Source: Piscicola geometra
Taxonomy: Eukaryota; Annelida; Clitellata; Hirudinida; Piscicolidae
Direction: 5' to 3'
DNA: 64,000 nucleotides
Assembly (NCBI GenBank): GCA_943735955.1
Contig: OX030955.1
Location: 3,612,835-3,676,834 of the forward strand
Made by a program: the position numbers and the translations under genes. Shown in pieces: positions 12,601-25,923 of the stretch; positions within the stretch are counted from its first letter, which is position 1, and each line of letters opens with the position of its first letter. The notes under the pieces are model-generated. The model was not told the origin of the DNA and searched no databases. It saw nothing but the letters and a program-made list of their open reading frames with translations.

Positions 12601-13453
12601 CTCCAAGATCATCATCACCACGACAGAACCTCCCCTTATTGGTGGAGACGTGTATAGAGGTGATAGAGAAGGGTGGTTGTGAGGGCAAGGGAATTTACAG
12701 AGTACCAGGAAACAATGTATCTATAGCAGCCCTTCACGGCGAGGTTGACAAGGTGCGTGTCCTTGTGTTTGTGTGTGTGTATGCCTGCTTGTGTCCGTGC
12801 CTGCTTTCAAAAATTTGCAACCGCAACACCATCACCTTCAAGACATAAACTCCCACCTATCTCGCCTTCTCTTCTTCCCGTCTCGCAGGATCCTCAAGGC
12901 TTGAGCAGAGGCCACGACAAATGGAGCGACACGAACGCTGTGGTTGGCCTCTTGAAGCTCTTCTTCAGGAGGCTGCCACAGCCCCTCGCCACCAGAGGTC
13001 GCTGTCTATATACATGCATGCCTGTGTGTGTGTGTGGTTTGTAGTGTTTCTGGTGGTGGTGGTGGTGGATTGTCTTTCAACTCGTTTAAATGAATTGTTT
13101 AAATGTTTGGTGGCTCTGTAGCTTGCCTTGGCGCATTATAATTAGACATTATTATTTATATTATAATTATTATCATTATTATTATGGTCTTCAAAGGGCT
13201 GATTCATGGTTTGCTTGTTACAAATGTTTTTTAAAATAATGCATCACCTTCTATACCAGCCACCTGACTCCTCCAGAACTCTACCAGGAGTTCATCGAAG
13301 CGAACAACGTAGCGAACAAGGCAGAGAGGCTGGTGAAGATCAAGGTATGTTCTTTCGGCGGTTCGTCACTTTTCAATCATTGTTCTCGTTCACGACTCGT
13401 TCACAAAAAACGCACTTACACACACACATACACACACAATCACACACACACAG

Positions 13454-13528
<75 letters not shown>

Positions 13529-16500
13529 CACACAGTCGTTACTGCACCAGCTGCCCAGCCACAACTTTGAAACCTTCAAGGTGTTGTCGGCACACCTGCA
13601 TAAAGTGTCCACACTCCAGAAAACCAATATGGTATTTTTAACGATTGTATTTTAATAATAATAATAATGGTTGTTATTGTTGTTATGTTGTAATAATGAA
13701 AAATAATTAATTAAAAACCAAAGTATTTAAGAGATCAAAATAATTTAAATAAAACAAATGAAAAAAATGTTAAAATATTAATTCCCAGATGGACGCCCGT
13801 AACCTTTCGATCGTCTTCGGACCCACTCTCTTGCAGCCCCCCTTGCACCTGGTTAGCTCAAGAGCATCATTATCATCATCATCATCGTCGTCGTCATCAT
13901 CATCATCGTCGTCGTCGTCATCATCGTCGTCATCATCATCATCGTCGTCATCATCGTCGTCATCATCGTCGTCATCATCATCATCGTCATCATCATCATC
14001 GTCGTCGTTTCTAATAAACCGTTAATGGTTGTTTAAGGAGCTCAAATGATAGTTTATTAATAGAATATTTAAATATTGAAAAATAAAATATAATATATAA
14101 TGAATTAATGGTTTTAATAATAAGATATGCTATTTCAATTATTGATATAAAATCTAATTTAGTGGCCGAGTATTCATCTGCAGGACAGTATGGTCGTCAT
14201 GGTGAGGGACATGACAGCCCAGTGCCAAGTCATTCAGTCCATCATCACACACGTCTGCTCATTATCATTTTGCATCATTATCATCATCATCATCATTAGT
14301 TATTTATAATTAATTAATTTTTTTATTACTACACGTTATTTATAATTAATTAATTTTTTTATTACTACACGATTATGCGCATGATTATTCATAATCATTA
14401 TCATCATCTTTATCACCATTTTATCATCATCTTTATCAGCATCATCATCACCACCACCACCATCGTCATCATCATCATCATCATCATCAAAACGTAACAG
14501 CACTCTTGGATGTTTGGCTGCATAGATGGAGATGATGGCGAGAATGTTCCAGGCGGTGATGATGATGATGCCGCTTTGGGAGACACTCCCATCACTTCGA
14601 TGCAACAGCAGCTGATCCAAAAGGCGCAGCTACATGGTTTGTTGCTTTGTCATCATTATCATCATCGTCATAATTATCTTAATCATCATCATCATCATTA
14701 TTTTTATTATCACATCATTATAATTACTACCACTATCGTCATCATCACCCTCATCGTCATTCACTTAACATTCAGGCAGGGATCATAACAACCTACTCAT
14801 TGATCCATATCAACTAAAACCTCCTTCCAAAATAACTTTCCATCCACAGCATGCGGTGGCAACAACCCGAGGGAGAAACAACAACCTCCAGAATTAGTCA
14901 CCACCACCCAGCACCAGCACCTCACCGTACCATCCTCGCATGCCGGCTACATCGGCAGAGACTCCAAAAACACCTCCCTGTACAGCCTGCGCTCAGTCTA
15001 CGCTGGCTCGAATGTACGGGCAATTGACAGCGACGATGGAGTCTGTAACGAAGCCATGCTCCCGCTACTGCGCAAGAGTTTCTCGAAGGAGCGGTCTTCG
15101 CATAAGGCAGTCTCTTGCAGACACAAGGAAGCAGCAGCAGCAGCAGCAGTGGCATCGAAGAGGAGTTCATCCAAGGGAGGTTGTTCGAAGGGTTCGCTTA
15201 AGCAGCATGAAAATGCCTCTACCAGGTCGTTCAGAGGCCCTGTCAAGTACATCGGAGAGTGCTTCAGAGGCAGGTCGCCAGAGAAGGAGCACGTGCGGGG
15301 GGATTCATCCGCCGCCGCTACCGATAACTCACCTTCTGTGGAGATATCGCTCAGCGGTGATGAACCGCCCTCGCTCGTTGGGTCAGCAACGGCAACCTAT
15401 CCAGGCGTCGAACCGCCTATAATTCTCGTTCAAGCTTCGAGCTTTTCAAATGAAGGAAATAATGTTGAAAGTAATGAAAATGATAATAACAAAAATAAAA
15501 AAGATGGTAAAAATAATACAAATAACAACAATAACAACAGCCAATACAGTTCAACAGACAACGTCGACTCTTCGTGCATCACTCTCTCAGACGCTTCGAC
15601 GCAGCCATCGCCTTGTCGTCCTCTGGGCGACACTTTCATCGGCGCTGTCGCTGAAAAGAAAGGTGCTTCCAACGGAGAAGACGGTGACGATGAGGCGGTC
15701 AAGTACGCTATGAAGCACCAACACAAGGCGTCTCCCAGGCCCTCTGACTCTGGCAGGATGTCTGATGAAGATGACTTTTCTGACACTTGCAGTTTGATTC
15801 CGCCTGCCAGTGAGAGGCTCACCAAGAAGAAGTGTCGTGGCAAAGGCCACAGAAGTAAGAGACCTGCTTCTGACGCATTCACGCAGTCTTCGAGCCATCA
15901 ATGCGTCCAGGCTGCTAGCAACAAATCGGGGAATCACTCTTCCATACAAGCATCCAGCCAGCCCGCCAAGCACTCAAGCACCCACACTACCACCTGTTCT
16001 TCCGGCTTTCTTCTCCCGCCCAAGATGACCTTCAAGAGTAAGAGGTCAAGGTCATTGACTAGAAAGTCCAAGGTTATTGTTGCATCTGGCGGTGATGATG
16101 AGAGTCGCAGGAATAGTGGGAGTAGTAGTAATGATTGTCAGGTGGTTGGTGGGGAGTGTCTAGGATCTGGTACTGAGTGGGTTGAGGGTGTTAATGCTGG
16201 CAGACAAGGTGATGGTTTGGCTCTAGAAGAAGGTGAAACTAATGGTGAAAAGGTGTGTGAGGTTGACGGGGTTGATAGACTGAAGGAAGCACCTGCTGTT
16301 GAAGATGTCATTTCAAAAACACTACGTGATGTAAAAAGTTCTAAAAAGCACGATCAACTAATAAAAAAGAAAGAAGCATCTTCTAGGTTCTCAAGCAAGC
16401 CCAGGTCCTACTCCATCGACTCAGTCTTCCATCCCTCATCGCTCCTCGCCGAAGCGTGCAGCATCAAACTCCGCAAGATGAAGTCATCAGCCTCCTCGCA

Positions 16501-16867
16501 CATCAACTTCACGTACAGCACACAGCCACAGAAACGCTTCAGGATACACAAAGGTTCTTATCCCACTTCCCCCATCCTCAACAAGGCGGTGCATAAACTG
16601 TATACACTGCTGGGCAGTTGTGGAAGGTCTGTAGAGACTGGCTTAGATGAGTCAGATGGCAATGACGGTCGAGATGGGGAGAAACTCGATGGCAAGGGAG
16701 GGTTGCTTAGTGGCTCAAGTGTGAAAGCTTCAACTGAGGGCAGGAGATGTTTTGAAGGTGGTTTGAGAGCAGGTAAGAGTTTAGTCGAAAGTCAAGCGTT
16801 GCTGCTTGCCGAGGAGGAAGGCAAAGAGGGCAAAAGCAAAGCCCTCGCTTACGAGTCTACCGTGTAA
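9673..16867 (+). CDS. PH-RhoGAP protein, ARHGAP21/23 family
   Basis: A GTPase-activating protein expected to turn off Rho-family GTPases, membrane-targeted by its PH domain. Exons are 9673-9766, 9896-10004, 10147-10192, 10289-10393, 10615-10698, 10987-11181, 11488-11947, 12146-12408, 12627-12752, 12889-12997, 13260-13344, 13536-13631, 13789-13851, 14184-14252, 14501-14636 and 14850-16867. The PH domain spans exons 5-6 ([16 protein letters not shown] to [13 protein letters not shown]). The RhoGAP domain runs from IGVPLHLCV through GIYRVPGNN (its Arg is the expected arginine finger), [20 protein letters not shown] and [15 protein letters not shown] to HSWMF. The last exon encodes about 670 residues of low-complexity Ser/Lys/Asn-rich tail. 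ARHGAP21/23 normally start with a PDZ domain; none was seen here, and the chosen start is simply the first in-frame ATG of the first exon found. The phase does not close between exons 10 and 11, so that junction is uncertain. The start of exon 7 is also weak. Confidence 0.85.
10708..10775. repeat. (TCA/TCG)n microsatellite in a RhoGAP intron
   Basis: A TCATCATCGTCG triplet run starting about ten bases after the donor of the exon ending at 10698. Confidence 0.9.
10814..10870 (+). repeat. Dispersed 57-bp repeat, copy B
   Basis: Begins GGTCTTGAAACCGGTCCGGG. By hand count 50 of 57 positions agree with the inverted copy at 341-397. It lies in a RhoGAP intron. Confidence 0.75.
12552..12626. repeat. 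(ATC)n microsatellite before a RhoGAP acceptor
   Basis: Imperfect ATC/TCA triplets leading directly into the acceptor of the exon at 12627. Confidence 0.85.
13421..13535. repeat. (CA)n microsatellite that supplies a splice acceptor
   Basis: A (CA)n run whose last CACAG is the acceptor AG of the RhoGAP exon starting at 13536. No separate polypyrimidine tract is present. Confidence 0.9.
13866..14007. repeat. (TCA/TCG)n microsatellite
   Basis: About 140 bp of mixed TCA and TCG triplets shortly after the donor at 13852. It produces a spurious poly-Ser ORF. Confidence 0.95.
14264..14500. repeat. (ATC)n tracts and a short tandem duplication
   Basis: Two (ATC)n runs (14264-14298 and about 14393-14490) flank a duplicated TTATTTATAATTAATTAATT block. 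The second run leads into the acceptor of the RhoGAP exon at 14501. Confidence 0.85.
14649..14765. repeat. (ATC)n microsatellite
   Basis: Imperfect ATC/CAT triplets in the last RhoGAP intron. Confidence 0.85.
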
Positions 16868-19178
16868 GACGGTGTTGTCTTTGTGTTTGTAAAAGTTGAA
16901 TTGTTTGCTGAAAATAGTTCATTTCTTGTTCATTTTTAGTGATAACTTGTTTGATCGTTTAAAGTTGGTTACTCGAAAATGATTTTGCGCCTTTCCGTCT
17001 TGACAGAAGGCCCCGTTTATTGCGGTTTTTCTCCAATGACCCCCTAATTTTTCATTGGTATTTCCGACGCACCCTCAGCATATCTTCTCCAGCCACTTGA
17101 CATCTCCAGCACCAATCCGACTCTCCAGCATCTGCCACCATCTCCATGCTTTCTTCAATTAAACTTTTTAACATTGTTTTGAGTTGGTATTTTTATATAA
17201 TCTTTGAGAATATTCATTTTATTATGTATTCATTTATCTATATACAAACCCGAATGTTAATTATCTTTTTATCAATTTATAGTATTATATTTAAATGTTT
17301 AGTAATCACCTATTTATTGTAGCTCGAGTCATTAAATTTTTATCTTCATACTTTTTACTTTTATTCCATTCCATATTTCTCTCGCTCCATCATTCCTACA
17401 TACTCATCGTTTGATCTTGTGGCATTCCTGTCTTACACTGATTTCTCTGACAACTCTTTGATAGATTTTGTTACTTTTTGTAGTGTCGTGCGCAAAGCAA
17501 CTACTCACTTATGATATTTCAGTTAGTTTTACATGTTTTTATCCTCTACTCTACAGCGAATGGTCTCAATTAGTGAAGAGTTCATCACTTCAGTACTGCT
17601 ACAGTATTCTCACAATCAATTCACTAAAGCTTGACAAACTCTGACCGAACTGTTTAAGTATTAAACCCCCTTAGCCATACAAATAAAACGTATCTATAAA
17701 TTTATTCCTAACTATCATTCATTGTTGCTTTCGATAACCTGTATGATGTAGCGCATGCTTTCAATGAAGTTCAAGAAACATTGATCGGTCTTATGTTGTG
17801 TTCGCTTTGTCGTGAGACGAACATATACTTATATTGAATATATATAAAAATGACATTTGATATTGTTTGCGAGTTACAACTTGTTGTTTGTTATTTTCTT
17901 GCAAATCGTTTTTATTTGAGTTTATTTTAAAATCACGAGTTCCTTGATGTATTTTATGCTGTGAACCTTCAATATGCAGTATGTTTTACCCGCCAGTTCA
18001 AATATTCTAGATGGAAATATATTGTTAAAAAATATTACTGAATAAAGAAATCTATTAATAAGCTTAGTTTTATGAATTTATGTTTAAAAAAGCATTAAAT
18101 TCATGAACGTGGTTAGCTTTTCACACTATATAATCTTGTAAACTTTATTGAAAAAATATCCTATACAAATTCGAATAATAGAACGAAAATCAGCAAAAAA
18201 AAGTCTTTTATCGAAAAATATGCCATTCTTCAATTTAATATTCAAAAAGTAGTTTTTTCTATCATCCTTTTAAAGGTTATTTCGATAATTGAAACCATTT
18301 GAGCATCTTAAGAAGGGCTAAAAGATAAATAAAGGCTATCAGAGAAGTAAAAAAGGATTCTTACAAAACTTTGGTTTAAAAAAATACTATAACGGTAGAA
18401 CATGTTGAGCATAGTGCTGGACATTGGTAAAAACAAAACCTCAAAAATAACAAATAGGTAATTAATTCAATTCATTTTTACAAATGTAAAATAAATTATA
18501 ATGGAATCGTGGGCTTCTGTTTTGATCACCCAAAGGTGACAATGCTTTTTACATGTTCTAATATTTATTTGTCTTCTTTTTCAGATGCAAAAAGATAAAA
18601 AAACAGATTTTTCATATTTTATGAAAATAAAAACAATATAACCGGTGGTACTAAGCATAGCATCTTTTCTCGAGTCCATCTTTAGAGGCTTTATATATTT
18701 AGAATCATGAGCAAGGAATAGAAAAAATTGTTTGTCATTAATTTGATTGATCTATTCAGATGTGACTTCTGCACGTTAAGAGTCAAGCTATCTCAAAAAC
18801 AATACAAGTCTTTTTAGTAATTTTATTGAACGAATAGGAAATACATTATTTTATAAAAATTTCATTAAAATATAAAAAATGATTCATTGTCTAAATAAGT
18901 ATATCTATTAAATAAAAAAATGAATAATAAATTATTCAATAAATTCCACTTTAAAAAGTAAAATAAATGGTGAGATAAATCTTTCATGTATTTTAAGACC
19001 ATGCATTAAACAAAAGGGTTCAAAAGGATTCCATCTACGCTGATTATTTTCGCTTTTTAAAGGATTACAATTTTTACAAGCAAAAAGTTTTTTCACAATA
19101 TATTTCAAACAAAATTCCTTGTAGAAAAACAATATTTTGAAGAGAGCCTATATATAAGGTATTTCCTGCGATTCCTTT
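16868..19178. other. 3' flanks of the RhoGAP and seven-helix genes (convergent); no gene seen
   Basis: AT-rich sequence with no exon-like segment and no repeat longer than a few tens of bases. It probably contains both 3' untranslated regions. Confidence 0.5.
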
Positions 19179-22100
19179 TCAGGGATGAAGGGAAAAGGCG
19201 GAAGAGCAGACGTACAAGATGTAGTTAGATGCGGTGAGAATCGTGGCTTCAAGAAATCTGTGGAAAAAAGTTTAAAAAATAGTTTTTTAAATATTTTATA
19301 CGCTTTAAATTTTTTTGTGTGCATAAGAATGAGCTCATAAAAGCATGATATGGTCTGATTTAGGAGTTTAGAGAAAATGTTTTGATTTATATTTCTTCAT
19401 AAAGCTCACGCATTATATTCTGTTTTATGCGAAAATAAGTCAGCGAAACAATAGACCGGAGAAAGAAAAAAATCTGTCGTAAATTCAAAGAATAATTTTC
19501 AATTATCTTCCTAGGAATGTATTTAGTATTTTCATTTTTAAATAAAGCTTTGTTGGAGAATAAACCTTGGCTAAGAATAAGTGAAAAGACTCACTTTATG
19601 GAGAAGTAGATATAAAACCAGAGCCATGGATTAGCTGTGAGAAGCTTAGAGAATACTCCAAGGTCGCTGAAGGAATGGTAGATGTGAAGGATGGAGGTGA
19701 GAAGACAACCGATGGAGACGACGAAATGGCCAGTTGATATGGACCGGTGAAGACGGTGGTAGTATGTATGTTTGAAAGAGGTGGAATGCTTGAATGTGTT
19801 GTAGAAGCTTTTGCTATGATAAGAGTTGTTATTGGAGGGACTAATGCGAGGATAATGCTCATCATTATAGTTGTAATGAGGATCGTTTTCAACTTCTGCG
19901 TCATTCTTTTGCTTCCGTGCGCCGGTATCAAGGGATTTCCCCGTTGTTTCCGTGACACCATCCGCAACGTCGTTTCCAAACGATTCTTTATCGACGTCCA
20001 AAAGTTTATTTTTTTCAGAATTATAAAATATTTTTCTATTTCTGTGAAACTTTTTAGGAAGAAATACAGCTTTAGTTTTAATTTGATGTTTTAAAGAGAT
20101 TTTATTGGAGGATGAATTGGCTTCGAGACACGTGATAAATTCTTTTTCGACACACCTTTCACACATGGAAAAACTTTCTTTTTCATCGTCTTCTGAATAT
20201 TCATTGTAATTTATTCTCTTATTTTCCATTCCTTCATTTTCATCACCTGAAACATATTCAGCTTTAAAAATACTTGATTTGTCTGTGAAAAGGGGCAAAG
20301 GCTTGATTAACCCTACACGACAATCATCGTCCCTCTCCTGTCTTCTTGGTATCCTTGACATTGTTTCACTTACGATACTTTTAAACGTATTTTTTGGATG
20401 GAATTCCACAAACGCGGGTTTGTGTCTTATCGGAGTCTTCGCTGATTGAACCTTTAAAAGATGATTTCCGTTTTTTTCTGATTGATCACTTTTATCGTTT
20501 TTTGAATTTTTGAATTTAACGTTAAGATTTTTCATCCTTATCCAAGTTTGCTTCTTTGAAGTTTCATCTGTTTTTGTTGAAGATGAAGAAGAAGAAAAAG
20601 ATGATGGTTTATGGTAAAAGCTATAAGATTCCTGAGATGACTCTTTTTTAGATGAGATCTTTTCATATTTCTCGTTTTCAAAAAGGCTCTTTTTAAAGCA
20701 ATTTTTTTTATCAAGCCAATTTTTTTCAAAACTGGTTCTAAAGCAGTTTTTTTCAAGAAACATATTTTTGACTGGGTGGCTCACTTGTAGAATTTTTTCT
20801 TTACTTGTTTTATGGTTTTTAAATTCATTTAAATCTTTCTTATTAGTACTGTTTTCAAATATGATTAATTTTATAGGTTTTGGGTTTTTATTTAAATCTC
20901 TAATATTTATCTCACTGTTATTTATAAATTTTTTAATCTTTGCCTCATCATCACACTTTTGATGAGCGTACTCATCACACGTTTTTTTAATTGCATTTTT
21001 CTTTACCTTTCTTTTTTTCCTTTTTTTCATGCAACGGCTTATCTCAAAATACTTTTCAAGATCAGTATTGTTTGAAGAATCAAACTTTTCATTAGAACAA
21101 CTTTCTAAAGTTTGTAAGCTAAAGCCGTCTTCATCATTACCGCATTGTTCCACCCCTCCAAAGTAACTTCTCAGCATGATAGCATCCAAAAGAAAAGAGA
21201 AAGAAAAAGACACGAACCAAGTGATGAAAACAATTTGCAAGATGAAGTGCCAGTGTCGGTGACTCGGCTTGTGCGCTAAGCCGTCCAAGCAGCCGAGAAG
21301 AAGCACAGTTGAGTAATAGAAAAACAATGCAAGAAGCCTTGCTGCAAATATAAGATAGTTTGTCTTCTGGAGAGGGAATGATGTCTTGCTGTTGGCTGTG
21401 TTACTATCTGAATTTGTTATCATTTTGTTAATGTTTGAAATTTCTATTGTACTGTTTGCTGAAGGGTTTTGAAAAGTTGTCAGTAATTCAACTGATCCAA
21501 CATTAACGTCTGAGACATTATCTTTTTCAAATTCATTATGATGTTTTTCAGACTTCTCAGAACAGTGTTCATGATGATGACTAGAATGAAAATCACAACA
21601 AGTGCTCCAATCATGCGTCTGCTTTAACTCACTAAATAGCTTCTTTTTCTGGAAGCAATTGCTTTTGACAACGTCTTTTTCTTTTATTTCTTTTATTTCA
21701 AAATATTTTCCGGAAAAAGCTTGATTAATGGTGCAATTATCCTGGTCGCCTTTGTGCTCGTTACAAGTACTCTCACAGTTTTCAGCGTCGTAACGATCGA
21801 GCCGACTAATGACCGGCTCTGGAAGGTAAGCCAGTGGATAAGATAATTTAGAGGTTTTACGCAAACACAAGAGCAGACTGATAATCAGCGGGGCGCTCAT
21901 GTTCTTTAGTATTCTAGACAAAGCGTACGGTAGAATGTTGACTGGTTGGTAGAAGACGATTAGAAGGTTCAAGGTTGAGACAGTGTTGAAAGATAGATGG
22001 AAGAACAGCGTGAGAAGGCTTGATACCCTTCTCCAATTGCTTAGTATGCTACAATTTTCACTTAAGGTACTTTCCCTTGTGATGCTCCCGAACCGTGAAC

Positions 22101-22392
22101 AATTTATGCATTTTTTCTTGACGGTTCTATAAATGATGAACAAGGCACATAGGCTGTTGAGGATGAAGATAATGGTGAAAGTGAGCAAAAACAATGGCCA
22201 CCAAACTGACCAGACAACCACTGCTTCGATCCAATCGGGTTGTGGTTCTATTACGTAGTAGTCATTGTTGTTTCGATGGTTGTTGTTGTTGATGTCATTC
22301 CAATCGAAGAAAGAGTCATTGGGATGGTTGGCAGTGAAACTAAACTTATTTGTTGGGCTCATGTGATAGTTTTTATTGTTGTTCAAACTCAT
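19179..22392 (-). CDS. Multi-pass (about seven-helix) membrane protein, function unknown; possible PRRT3/PRRT4 relative
   Basis: Two exons: 22392-19595, then 19257-19179. The first exon ends at a strong GTGAGT donor inside the last helix; splicing adds 25 residues and gives 958 in all. The single-exon reading would stop prematurely in that helix. Hydrophobic segments in order are WSVWWPLFLLTFTIIFILNS, SLLTLFFHLSFNTVSTLNLL, SAPLIISLLLCL, YLIFAARLLALFFYYSTVLL, FILQIVFITWFVSFSFSFLL, FVVSIGCLLTSILHIY and a last one spanning the splice (WLWFYIYF). Two long hydrophilic stretches rich in Lys, Ser, Asn and Glu separate helices 3/4 and 5/6. The spacing of helices 1-3 around YQPVNILPYALSRIL recalls the PRRT3/PRRT4 family, but this is from memory and weak. 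No signal peptide and no known enzymatic motif is visible. Confidence 0.75.
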
Positions 22393-25300
22393 TTTTATAG
22401 AAATTCAAACGCTTAAATGATTGAGTAGTCCCTATTGATGCCTAAATTGCTGATAGTTTAATTTGCTTTTATAATTTTAATGAAGCAGTTTCTTGAGATA
22501 TCCGTTGCTCATCTATCAATTTATTTAAATAAGTTTTTTTGAAAGTTTCTTCAATAAACGAGTTTTATTTATCCAAAAAGAATGTTCAAAATTAATATAT
22601 TTTTTAAGTTTAAACAAGGAATGACAATAGGTAAAAAGATTGAAACCAATTAAATAATTAATAACTAGATTTAGGTCAAGCACACAATAAAATAAGTCAA
22701 TTCAAAAAACGCCGTACTGGGAGTTTTTACTGGTTTAAACCAATTTACAAATTATAGAAAATATAATTTATTTGTAGAAAAATGTTGATCTTGATATTTA
22801 AAAAATAAGATTAAAGAACATGAAATATTTTGTTTCCAATTTTCAATATTTTTCTATAATCCTTCAAACATGTTTTGAAAATATCATTTTAAAAACCTTC
22901 AATGATATGTAATAGTTTTTCATATTTATTTCACATTGTAAAAAGCTCCAATCTAATTCAATTAGAAAACAATGTTTATTTATTTTTTGAGCCTAGAGTC
23001 ATGAACTGCTACAAGTAATGGGCTTCAGTGTAAGATTGAATGTTCCCAAAGGTTTTAAACTTTTGAAGCATAAGAGAATGCTATTTTTTTGATAAAGTTG
23101 TTTTTTACATTTATTGGAAACTTAAAAAAGAATTAAGCTCTAAATTAGACGCCCTTCACTCATTGAAACCCCACCATTAATCTTTAATCTCAGGGGTCGA
23201 AGAATTTCAGGATTTAAATTTGATTTATTACTTTCTAAATGTTAGAATAATTATACCTCATATATAATTTTTTTTAAATAAAAATATTATAACTATTTTT
23301 TTCTATTTATGTAATTTTATTTGCGTGTATGTGTATTTGTCTGCGTGGGTGGCGTTTTTATCAGAGGAAGACTCACTAAAGCAATCCAGTTTGGATGCGA
23401 CGTGGAAGCTTTATGTTTCCAATGCGACCATCTACGTGCTTTTTTGAATGTTTCTATTGGAGATGAAATTAAATCCGAACTTTTCAAACTCGACCTCGAA
23501 TTACGCAATTCGAACCAAACTTTAAAAAACATATTCGAACCCAAACCGAACTCGAAAATTCTCAACTAAATTTATTAAAAAATTCAGAAATTCATTTTTA
23601 AAAATTTTATTATAATATTTTGTTTTTTTTTGCAAAGAATCATTTACGGCATTGGATGGCTTGCGGCGGTTTTTGCATTATAAATACGTTTTGATGTTGT
23701 CTAAATTTTCTTTTCTGAACTGTTTTAAATTATTCTCTGTCTTTTACTTGCTAATATAATCATACAAAAACAATGTCTTATAAAATGATAAATTCAAATG
23801 TAAAAAAATACATATTTCTAATTCCGATAAATTAATAGGCACAAAAGAACTTCTAATGAACCCTTCGTGGAAACAAGTACATTAAATGTATGGCGTATGA
23901 AAAAAAACTACAATACAATCGAAGAAAAAAATGATAAAAAGCTCAAACCGAGCAGGGACTGTAAGGATGTCGAACTCAATCGAACTCGAACTATTACATT
24001 TGGTTCGATTCCCATATCTAGTTTCTATGTGGTGATGCTTTTGCGGTTGAATTTTATCGGTTGCATATGTGGTTTTGTTTTATAGCACGTTTTAATTTAA
24101 TTATTCTGTTTATATGATCAAATAACATGAAGTTATTGCAAATTTGTGAAAACATTTTTAAATTCTTCCAGTGGTGACTTACTTTAATTAGGAATTTGAG
24201 CCTTTTAGTCCTCATTCGTATGCACATCATGCATCTCATTGCTTATTTAATTACTCATATAAAATAAATTGGTTTATTCCAATGCATGAAACTGTATCAG
24301 AATTTAATATTTTTTTTGAAATTAATTTGTTGAAGAATGCGAAAAAATAAGGCAGGATTGATACACAATTTTCTAGGCGTTCAGTTGTGTTTTTAATATA
24401 TTTCGCAAAAAAAAATATTTTTATTACATGGAAGTTAGTAATTGAAACCAAATATAGGAAGGAAATTACGTACCTAGAGAAACCCTTTAAGTCCTCCTTG
24501 CCACGTAGTAAGTTCGGAGAAAGCAGTGGATTAGACTGTGAATATCTCACAAACTCCTAGCAAAAACCATTTAAAAATCTACAGGCCGATAAATTAAAAA
24601 TGTATGATTTTTTCGTGAAAATTAAATACAAAGCCTTTGACCAATGGAGCTCCATCTACGTTTATATACCTTGCTTACGTGCTCCAGCGAGTACACAACA
24701 TGGCTTTTATAACATGTATTTAATTATCTTTATGTGTCTAATAAAACAATGTTGGATTATCATGATGTTATTTTTCAATATAGTGGGCAATTCTGTAAAA
24801 TATTACTTGATACATCTTTTTTACTCGGCACCCTTGTAACATTTAAACTCAATCAAAATGATATAGAAAAACATTTTTTTTCTTGTTGTCTCTATGTAAC
24901 CTTGTTCACTAGGTATATGACTGAAGATTTTTTTTCTCGTTAATATTATCACTAGATGACGTTTTATGCAAAAAAAACAAAAGCATACCAAATTTATTTT
25001 TTTTTTATTAAAAAATGGTACTTCAAAACAAATTTAATATTCACATTATGCAAATTATAATTGTGTTTGAAGCATGCCATTTTTATTTTCTCCAAATTTA
25101 TTTCTCAAGTCATATACCTATTGTACACACATTCTTATTCGTTATATTTTGATATTTTTGCCCAATTTTTTTTCCTTATTGAAAATTTCAAGGCTGACAT
25201 AAACATTGGAATGAAGGTCATTGGTGATACTGCCGATGGACATGATAATAAACGGGTCGACAATGAAAAAGATTCCGAGTCGGTGTTACCGAATGTTTTT

Positions 25301-25920
25301 CATTTTTGTGTGATGAACATAAAAATATTTTTTTGATATTTTATTGACCTCTTTTTCAAGATATTTTAATTATTAAAGTTCACCCTTTAATTTATACAGT
25401 CTTACTTTAAAATTGTGAAAATAATTTTTAGTTTTTATAATTTAATAAATTTATAATGGCTATATTATTCAAAATTCATTCTAAGTCATAGTCAGGCGTC
25501 TCTGAAATGAAACCGCCAAAGAAATTGGAATTAGCGTTTCTAGGAAAAAAATTAGAAAATAATTAAAATTTTCAAATTATCAAAAATTATAGAATTTAAA
25601 AAATGTGTTTTCCTAGTGAATAAAGGTTTAAAATCTTACTTTTTGTGTGTTTTTTCATTTTCGAGAAGAAGGATTTTTTTTCAAAATAGAGTTTTTTTTT
25701 ATTTCAAATTTCTTGTTATTTTTACTGTTAAACAAGTCTTAAGTGGACGCATTGAAATGTTTGAATCGATGATTATCCGGGATAATTTATCCTCTTGCCT
25801 CTTTTATTGCGTGCAGACATAAAAATATATTCATGAAAAAGAAATATAAATTGTATATGTTAGTAAATGGACATAGATTCCTATATTGAAAAGATTTTTT
25901 CTGCTTTCAATTTCATTTTC
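22393..25920. other. AT-rich intergenic DNA; no supported gene
   Basis: Only short unsupported ORFs. A degenerate TTCGAA/TCGAACTCGAA-rich patch lies at about 23470-23560, with related words at 23965-24010. Confidence 0.5.
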
Positions 25921-25923
25921 ACA

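Noticed and set aside
13789..14025. Poly-Ser protein
   Set aside because: Only the first 21 codons are the true RhoGAP exon; the Ser run is an intronic (TCA/TCG)n repeat after a GTTAGC donor.
23321..23569. 82-codon ORF with Glu/Leu/Asn content
   Set aside because: Lies on a TTCGAA-rich patch, has no domain, splice partners or supporting context.
24003..24013. GGTTCGATTCC, a perfect RNA polymerase III B-box word
   Set aside because: No A box at the right distance and no cloverleaf can be drawn; probably a chance match within the TCGAA-rich patch.
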